Assembly (NCBI GenBank): GCA_050250695.1
Contig: JBFWOE010000163.1
Coordinates: 1 to 6,746, forward strand
Reading direction: 5' to 3'
Source of the DNA: Ga0077527 sp050250695
GTDB lineage: Bacteria; Pseudomonadota; Gammaproteobacteria; Burkholderiales; SG8-41
Length of the DNA: 6,746 nucleotides
The notes under the pieces are model-generated. The model was not told where the DNA came from and made no database searches. It saw only the letters and a program-made list of their open reading frames with translations. Below are positions 1 to 3,721 of this stretch, piece by piece. The position numbers and the translations under genes are program-made. The number at the start of each line of letters is the position of its first letter. The first letter of the stretch is position 1.

Positions 1-543
1 CGGCCCCGCCAGCTCGATCGCCACGCCCTTGTCGACCAGTTCACGGATTTCCGGCAATTGCCCTGCACCGAGCAGATTCTGCGCGGACGCTGCCACGTGG
101 TCCATGACTTTCACGGTGTCCGGCTGCTTCACCGCCTTGCCCGCGGCAAAGCCGAGTTTTTCGAGCAGCTTCACCACGTAATTTCCGCTCGATGCAACAT
201 TGACCACCACCGCGTCAGCCGCGCCGATCGCCCGCCTGAACGACTCCACGGAAGAAAAATCGGGTGCGGCGGCGCCCTTGCGCATCGCCAGTCCCATGCG
301 CGAACGGCCCAGGGTCACGCGCGTATCCGCCGCCACCTTACCCTGCGCGACGAATTCCTCCATCGCCGACTGCGGCACCACGGCAACGTCCACCGCTTCG
401 CCGGCGAGCACACGCTCGCGCACCGTCGGCGCGCCGGTGAATTCCACGCTGACCCTGTGTCCGCTGTCTTTGGCGAATTGCGCGGCGATCTGCGTCACGC
501 CGCGCTTGACCGGACCTGCGCCCAGAACCCTGAGTTCCGCCAT
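1..543 (-). CDS. ModA-like substrate-binding domain protein without signal peptide (partial, C-terminus off the window)
   Basis: I translated this by hand from the ATG at 543 down to the window edge: 181 residues with no stop, so the C-terminus is missing. It begins MAELRVLGAGPVKRGVTQIA and continues with the two-lobe fold pattern of molybdate-type (SBP_bac_11, ModA-like) binding proteins: an early beta strand and Gly-rich turn, 'VEFTGAPTVRERVLAGEAVD' near residues 34-53, 'VAVVPQSAMEEF' near 54-65, and the hinge-like 'VVVNVASSGNYV' near 112-123. Family members are usually about 230-255 residues. The N-terminus has no hydrophobic signal segment, so as encoded it should stay in the cytoplasm, unlike true ModA. 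The start lies 10 nt after the tctC-type gene's stop, with only a weak GGGG-like ribosome site in between, so the two are probably co-transcribed and perhaps translationally coupled. Ligand and role are unknown. It could sense a small anion or organic acid rather than serve a transporter. No adjacent permease or ATPase is visible. Confidence 0.75.
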   Translation of the reverse strand, partial: MAELRVLGAGPVKRGVTQIAAQFAKDSGHRVSVEFTGAPTVRERVLAGEAVDVAVVPQSAMEEFVAQGKVAADTRVTLGRSRMGLAMRKGAAAPDFSSVESFRRAIGAADAVVVNVASSGNYVVKLLEKLGFAAGKAVKQPDTVKVMDHVAASAQNLLGAGQLPEIRELVDKGVAIELAGP

Positions 544-553
544 GTCTGCCCCG

Positions 554-1519
554 TCAGTCGGCGCGCGCGCCGGAATCCTTAATGACTTTCGCCCATTTCG
601 GAATCTCGGCCCTGATGTGCGCGGCGAATTTTTCCGCGGTGCCGCCCTGGACGATGGCGCCCTGACCGGTCAGGAACTTGTGAACCTGGGGATCCTTGAG
701 CACGGCGTTCACTTCGGCATTGAGCTTGGTGGTGATCGCACGCGGCGTGCCGGCCACCGCGACCAGGCCGTGCCAGGTCGAGGCCTCGAATCCGGGCACG
801 CCCGCTTCGGACACCGTAGGCAGCTGCGGCATGGTCGCCATGCGTTCCGCCGTGGTCACCGCCAGCGGCCGCAGCCGGTTGGCGTCCAGATGCGCCTTCA
901 CCGACAGCGCCGTGGCAAAAATCATCTGGCTGCGTCCCGCCAGCACGTCGGTGATCGCCGGCGCCGCGCCCTTGAACGGGATATGCACCATGTCGGTCTT
1001 GGTCATGCTCTTGAACAGTTCGCCCGCCAGGTGCGCGGCGGCGCCGCTGCCCGACGAGGCATAGTTCAGCTTGCCGGGGTTGGCCTTGAGGTGGGCGATC
1101 AGTTCCTTCACCGATTTCGCCGGCACCGAAGGATGCACCACCAGGATGTTCGGCTGCGACGCCACCCACACCACCGGCACCAGCGCGGTTGCGGGATTGA
1201 ACGTCATCTTGCGGTAAAGCGAGGCGTTGGCGGCCAGCACGCTGTTGTTGGCGATCATCAGCGTATGGCCGTCGGCGGGGCTGGTGGCGACGATCTCGCC
1301 GGCGACGTTGCCGCCGGCGCCGGGACGGTTGTCGAACACGAATGACTGGCCCATGCGCTCCGACAGCTTGCCGCCGATCAGCCGCGACAGGATGTCGCTG
1401 GGCCCCCCGGGCGAAAACGCGATCACCATGCGCACGGTCTTCGTCGGATATTCGGCGGCCTGCGCCGCGGGCAGCAGTGCAGCCATCACGCCGGCCACGA
1501 TCAACGCTGAGCGTTTCAT
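554..1519 (-). CDS. Bug/TctC-family tripartite tricarboxylate transporter substrate-binding protein
   Basis: This is a 321-residue periplasmic binding protein of the Bug (TctC) family, which captures carboxylates or related small molecules for TctAB-type secondary transporters. The N-terminus MKRSALIVAGVMAALLPAAQ is a Sec signal peptide with probable cleavage after AQA at residue 21. Family hallmarks follow in order: FSPGGPSDILSR (35-46), the DNRPGAGG loop (63-70), ADGHTLMI (82-89), NYASSGSGAAAHLAGELF (152-169), HIPFKGAAPAITDVLAGR (179-196) and PTVSEAGVPGF (234-244). Length is normal for the family (about 320-330). An in-frame ATG at 1549 gives a 10-residue longer form, but it lies upstream of the ribosome site; a perfect AGGAGG seven bases before 1519 decides the start used here. 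No tctA or tctB is in view, which is common for this family, whose members are often orphans far from any permease. The gene is divergent from the DapA-like gene and shares its promoter region. The ligand cannot be told from sequence. Confidence 0.95.
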   Translation of the reverse strand: MKRSALIVAGVMAALLPAAQAAEYPTKTVRMVIAFSPGGPSDILSRLIGGKLSERMGQSFVFDNRPGAGGNVAGEIVATSPADGHTLMIANNSVLAANASLYRKMTFNPATALVPVVWVASQPNILVVHPSVPAKSVKELIAHLKANPGKLNYASSGSGAAAHLAGELFKSMTKTDMVHIPFKGAAPAITDVLAGRSQMIFATALSVKAHLDANRLRPLAVTTAERMATMPQLPTVSEAGVPGFEASTWHGLVAVAGTPRAITTKLNAEVNAVLKDPQVHKFLTGQGAIVQGGTAEKFAAHIRAEIPKWAKVIKDSGARAD

Positions 1520-1526
1520 TGTTTTT

Positions 1527-1532
1527 CCTCCT
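1527..1532 (-). promoter_or_regulatory. Ribosome binding site of the Bug/TctC-type gene
   Basis: The plus strand reads CCTCCT, so the minus strand has a perfect AGGAGG. It is seven bases upstream of the ATG at 1517-1519 and downstream of the alternative ATG at 1549. This fixes the start at 1519 and leaves an intact signal peptide. Confidence 0.9.
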
Positions 1533-1559
1533 GGTTGTTGCAGGTTCATGTTGCGCTGG

Positions 1560-1573
1560 GCGGCTTGCGCCGC
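1560..1573 (-). other. Short hairpin with GNRA-type loop in the leader of the Bug/TctC-type gene
   Basis: On the minus strand the sequence reads GCGGC-GCAA-GCCGC, a perfect 5-bp GC stem closed by a GCAA tetraloop. It lies about 27 bases upstream of the AGGAGG ribosome site, so it would be in the 5' leader if transcription begins farther upstream. GC-rich DNA makes such stems by chance, and there is no sign of a larger riboswitch fold. Confidence 0.3.
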
Positions 1574-1604
1574 AGCGGAGCCGGGAGCTTACCGCCTGCC
1601 CCCG

Positions 1605-1640
1605 CGGCTGACAATCGGCCGAGAATCGGCTGAGAATCGG
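1605..1640. repeat. Three tandem 11-bp repeats with overlapping dyads, candidate operator
   Basis: The copies are CGGCTGACAAT (1605-1615), CGGCCGAGAAT (1616-1626) and CGGCTGAGAAT (1627-1637), followed by CGG (1638-1640). The period of 11 bp is close to one helical turn, so bound proteins would sit on the same DNA face. Because AAT is followed by CGG, each junction also makes a dyad. The middle one is perfect, GCCGA-GAA-TCGGC (1618-1630); the other two are imperfect. The array lies in the divergent promoter gap, and its first copy overlaps a possible -35 element. A binding site for an unidentified local regulator is the natural reading, but this is inference. Confidence 0.7.
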
Positions 1641-1756
1641 AACGCCGGCGGTTTCTGCCGGGTGCGGTGCGGTGTTATTCTATGCGGACTGTCGCGCGCC
1701 ATCCCGCCACGCCGGATTTGCCGCGGACGATTTCCAGTTCTTCAATACCGCTTCAC

Positions 1757-1762
1757 AGAGGA
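1757..1762 (+). promoter_or_regulatory. Ribosome binding site of the DapA-like gene
   Basis: AGAGGA lies eight bases before the ATG at 1771. It selects this start over the in-frame ATG at 1672, whose extra 33 residues do not resemble the family's N-terminus. Confidence 0.8.
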
Positions 1763-1770
1763 CTCATCCC

Positions 1771-2715
1771 ATGAGCAAGACGCAACGCATCAAGGGCGTG
1801 CTCGCCCCGGTGGTCACCCCATTCGACAAGGATCTCAATCCCGACGCCCCGCGTTTCATCGCGCACTGCAAATGGCTGATTTCGCAGGGCTCCGGCCTCG
1901 CCGCCTTCGGCACCAACAGCGAAGCCAACTCGCTGTCCTTCAACGAACGCACCGCGCTGCTCGACGCGCTGCTGACGGCAGGCGTCGACCCGTCGCGGAT
2001 GATGCCCGGCACCGGCTGCTGCGCGCTGACCGATTCGGTGCGCCTGACCGAACACGCAGTGAAGGCCGGCTGCGCCGGCGTGCTGATGCTGCCGCCGTTC
2101 TACTACAAGGGCGTCAGCGACGAAGGCCTCTACCGCAATTATTCGGAAATCATCGAACGTGTCGGCGACGACCGGCTGCGCATCTACCTCTACCACATCC
2201 CGCCGGTCGCGGTGGTCGGCATCACGCCGAAGCTGGTCGAGCGCCTGCTGAAAAAATACCCGACGGCGATCGCCGGCATGAAGGACAGCTCCGGCGACTG
2301 GAACAACACCAAGGTGTTCCTCGACAACTTCGCCAAGAGCGGCTTCGACATGTTCGTCGGCAGCGAATCCTTCCTGCTCGCCAACATGCGTAACGGCGGC
2401 GCGGGCTGCATCTCGGCCACCGCCAACGTCAACCCGGGGCCGATCGACAAGCTCTACCGCGAATGGCAGAACGCCGATGCCGATGCGCAGCAGAAGGCGC
2501 TGGATGTCGCGCGCAACACCTTCGGCAAAAAATACCTGATGATCGCCGCGCTGAAAGCCGGCGTCGCGCTCTACAGCGGTGATGACCAGTGGTGCACCGT
2601 GCGCCCGCCGCTGCTCGAACTGACGAAGGAAGAACGCGCCTCGCTCGCCGCCGAATTGAAGGCGATCGACTTCGACATGCCCGGATTGAAGGCAGCGCAG
2701 GCGGCCATGGTTTGA
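1771..2715 (+). CDS. DapA-superfamily class I aldolase/hydro-lyase, probably catabolic
   Basis: This 314-residue protein is a full-length (beta/alpha)8-barrel of the dihydrodipicolinate synthase/N-acetylneuraminate lyase superfamily, whose members form a Schiff base between an active-site lysine and a 2-oxo acid. Visible landmarks are GVLAPVVTPFD (9-19), the carboxylate-binding loop FGTNSEANS (46-54), PPFYYKG (108-114), YLYHIPP with the catalytic tyrosine at 141 (139-145), and GMKDSSGD with the Schiff-base lysine at 171 (169-176). The arginine that follows the YNVP motif in true DapA (Arg138 in E. coli) is valine 146 here, and the DapA GTTGE loop is GTNSE. A lysine-biosynthetic role is therefore unlikely. 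The loop with Ser/Thr-Asn and the GMKDS-G-D motif recall 4-hydroxy-2-oxoglutarate aldolases, so a pyruvate-releasing aldolase is one possibility; a sugar-acid dehydratase is another. It is followed 42 bp later by the LigI-like amidohydrolase, suggesting successive pathway steps in the cytoplasm. The substrate is unassigned. Confidence 0.9.
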   Translation: MSKTQRIKGVLAPVVTPFDKDLNPDAPRFIAHCKWLISQGSGLAAFGTNSEANSLSFNERTALLDALLTAGVDPSRMMPGTGCCALTDSVRLTEHAVKAGCAGVLMLPPFYYKGVSDEGLYRNYSEIIERVGDDRLRIYLYHIPPVAVVGITPKLVERLLKKYPTAIAGMKDSSGDWNNTKVFLDNFAKSGFDMFVGSESFLLANMRNGGAGCISATANVNPGPIDKLYREWQNADADAQQKALDVARNTFGKKYLMIAALKAGVALYSGDDQWCTVRPPLLELTKEERASLAAELKAIDFDMPGLKAAQAAMV

Positions 2716-2757
2716 GCGCAGAACAAAAATATCAATAAAAACAAATACTTATAACAT
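2716..2757 (+). promoter_or_regulatory. AT-rich intergenic leader before the amidohydrolase gene, no clear ribosome site
   Basis: This 42-bp gap has 10 G or C bases (24%) between genes of about 65-70% GC. It is rich in A runs and lacks a Shine-Dalgarno sequence. TATAAC at 2750-2755 resembles a -10 box, but it would start transcription inside the coding sequence and has no -35 partner. An A-rich, unstructured initiation region is a likelier role. No terminator hairpin is present, so read-through from the DapA-like gene is expected. Confidence 0.45.
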
Positions 2758-3657
2758 ATGTCCGGCAATGCACCTACGGCTGCCGCACCGCTGTGCGCCG
2801 GCCCCGACTTCCAGCCGCGCAAGCCGCGGCTGACCCTGCCCTCGTTCGCCTGCGACACGCATGCGCATGTGCTCGGTCCGGCTGCGCGCTACGCCTATTC
2901 GCCGGCACGCGTCTACACGCCGCCCGACTGCCTGATGAGCGACTACAGGCACATGCTCGACACGCTGGGCGTCAATCGCGCGGTGCTGGTGCAGCCCAGC
3001 GTCTACGGCACCGACAATTCGGCGATGCTGGCCGCGATGAAAACCGACGCGCAGCGATTGCGCGGCGTGGCGGTGGTCGATCCCGCGATCAGTGGCGCGG
3101 AATTGAAAACCCTGCACGCCGCAGGCGTGCGCGGCGTGCGCGTGAACATCGTGGACGTGAAAAACCGCAAGGCGGGATCGCTGCCCATGGACATGCTGCG
3201 GCCGCTGGCCGCACGCATCGCCGGCATGGGATGGCACATGGAATTCCTGATGCACGCCGATGAATTCCCGGACATGGACAAAACCTTCTCCGATTTCCCG
3301 GTGCCCATCGTGCTCGGCCACCTCGGTTACATGAAAACCGCCCTGGGCACGGACGCGCCCGGCTTCCAGGCGCTGCTGCGCCTGATGAAAGCCGGCAAGG
3401 CCTGGGTCAAACTGACCGGGCCCTACCGCATTTCGGGACAGCCGATGCCGCATGCCGACACCGTGCCGTTCGCACACGCGCTGCTCAAGGCCAATGACGA
3501 CCAGGTGATCTGGGGCAGCGACTGGCCGCACGTGATGATGAAGGGTGCGATGCCCAACGACGGCGATCTCTGCGACCTGCTGCTGGCCTGGGTACCGGAC
3601 GAGGAGCAGCGCGAGCGGGTGCTGGTGGGCAACCCCGCCCGGCTCTACGGTTTCTAG
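2758..3657 (+). CDS. LigI-like amidohydrolase family protein (2-pyrone-4,6-dicarboxylate hydrolase / sugar-lactone hydrolase group)
   Basis: This 299-residue protein belongs to the amidohydrolase-2 (PF04909, COG3618-like) barrel family, which includes the lignin-pathway lactonase LigI and the galactarolactone isomerase of Agrobacterium. The length matches LigI. Landmarks are the strand-1 HxH in CDTHAHVLGP (H35, H37), VRGVRVNIVD (124-133) with candidate carboxylate-binding arginines 125 and 128, FLMHADE (163-169), the strand-5/6 histidine in VLGHLGYMK (H188), WVKLTGPYR (216-224), the strand-8 aspartate in WGSDWPH (D255), and the family's C-terminal GNPARLYGF. All key acid-base and metal-type residues are present, so it should be active. 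The ATG at 2758 is the only usable start: an in-frame TAA lies at 2752-2754, and the next methionine (residue 60) would lose the HxH. No ribosome site is visible. It is the second gene of a pair with the DapA-like enzyme, implying lactone opening or isomerisation next to 2-oxo-acid cleavage. Whether the substrate is aromatic-derived or a sugar acid lactone is open. Confidence 0.9.
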   Translation: MSGNAPTAAAPLCAGPDFQPRKPRLTLPSFACDTHAHVLGPAARYAYSPARVYTPPDCLMSDYRHMLDTLGVNRAVLVQPSVYGTDNSAMLAAMKTDAQRLRGVAVVDPAISGAELKTLHAAGVRGVRVNIVDVKNRKAGSLPMDMLRPLAARIAGMGWHMEFLMHADEFPDMDKTFSDFPVPIVLGHLGYMKTALGTDAPGFQALLRLMKAGKAWVKLTGPYRISGQPMPHADTVPFAHALLKANDDQVIWGSDWPHVMMKGAMPNDGDLCDLLLAWVPDEEQRERVLVGNPARLYGF

Positions 3658-3721
3658 TTTATTGAACGTCCGCGGCGCCCGTTCTTCTCGGGCAACCGCA
3701 TTAACTGGCAGGGAATAACCA
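3658..3721. other. Junction between the metabolic operon and the restriction-modification operon
   Basis: This 64-bp gap holds the ribosome site for hsdM and a weak 5-bp hairpin, GCCCG-N7-CGGGC (3677-3693), with no U tract. I see no convincing terminator, promoter, attachment site or insertion-sequence end. Base composition and gene content change across it. Confidence 0.5.
3710..3714 (+). promoter_or_regulatory. Ribosome binding site selecting the GTG start of hsdM
   Basis: AGGGA lies seven bases upstream of GTG at 3722-3724. It supports the non-ATG start, which keeps the whole HsdM N-terminal helical domain. The next in-frame ATG, at residue 25, would remove the conserved first helix. Confidence 0.75.

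Larger units (their letters stand above)
1520..1770. promoter_or_regulatory. Divergent promoter/operator region between the binding-protein and DapA-like operons
   Basis: This 251-bp gap separates two divergently transcribed gene pairs and must hold the promoters of both. Visible elements are the two ribosome sites at its ends, a tandem 11-bp repeat at 1605-1640, a short GC-rich hairpin at 1560-1573, and a GGTGC/GGTGC/GGTGT pentamer run at 1661-1675. A possible sigma-70 promoter toward the DapA-like gene is CTGACA at 1608-1613 with GAGAAT at 1632-1637 (18-bp spacing, five and four of six matches), which would overlap the repeats. TATTCT at 1676-1681 is another possible -10 but lacks a convincing -35. 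I found no good promoter toward the minus strand. No regulator gene lies in the window. A longer reading frame runs into this gap from the DapA-like gene (in-frame ATG at 1672), but the ribosome site at 1757-1762 argues against its use. Confidence 0.65.

Noticed and set aside
200..1345. 381-codon plus-strand open frame across the two binding-protein genes
   Set aside because: It spans two well-supported minus-strand genes, is Arg/His/Gly-rich without motifs, and is typical of antisense frames in GC-rich DNA.
1661..1675. GGTGC/GGTGC/GGTGT pentamer run as a functional repeat
   Set aside because: It is only three short copies with the last imperfect, easily due to chance in this composition; noted only as part of the promoter region.
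1672..1770. 33-residue N-terminal extension of the DapA-like protein
   Set aside because: The ribosome site at 1757-1762 points to the ATG at 1771, and MSKTQRIKGVLAPVVTPFD is the normal family N-terminus.
1227..2393. 388-codon plus-strand open frame crossing the divergent promoter
   Set aside because: It overlaps the start of the tctC-type gene and the DapA-like gene in the wrong frame and has no family resemblance.
3677..3693. Possible transcription terminator after the amidohydrolase gene
   Set aside because: The stem is only 5 bp (GCCCG/CGGGC) with a 7-base loop and no following T run.
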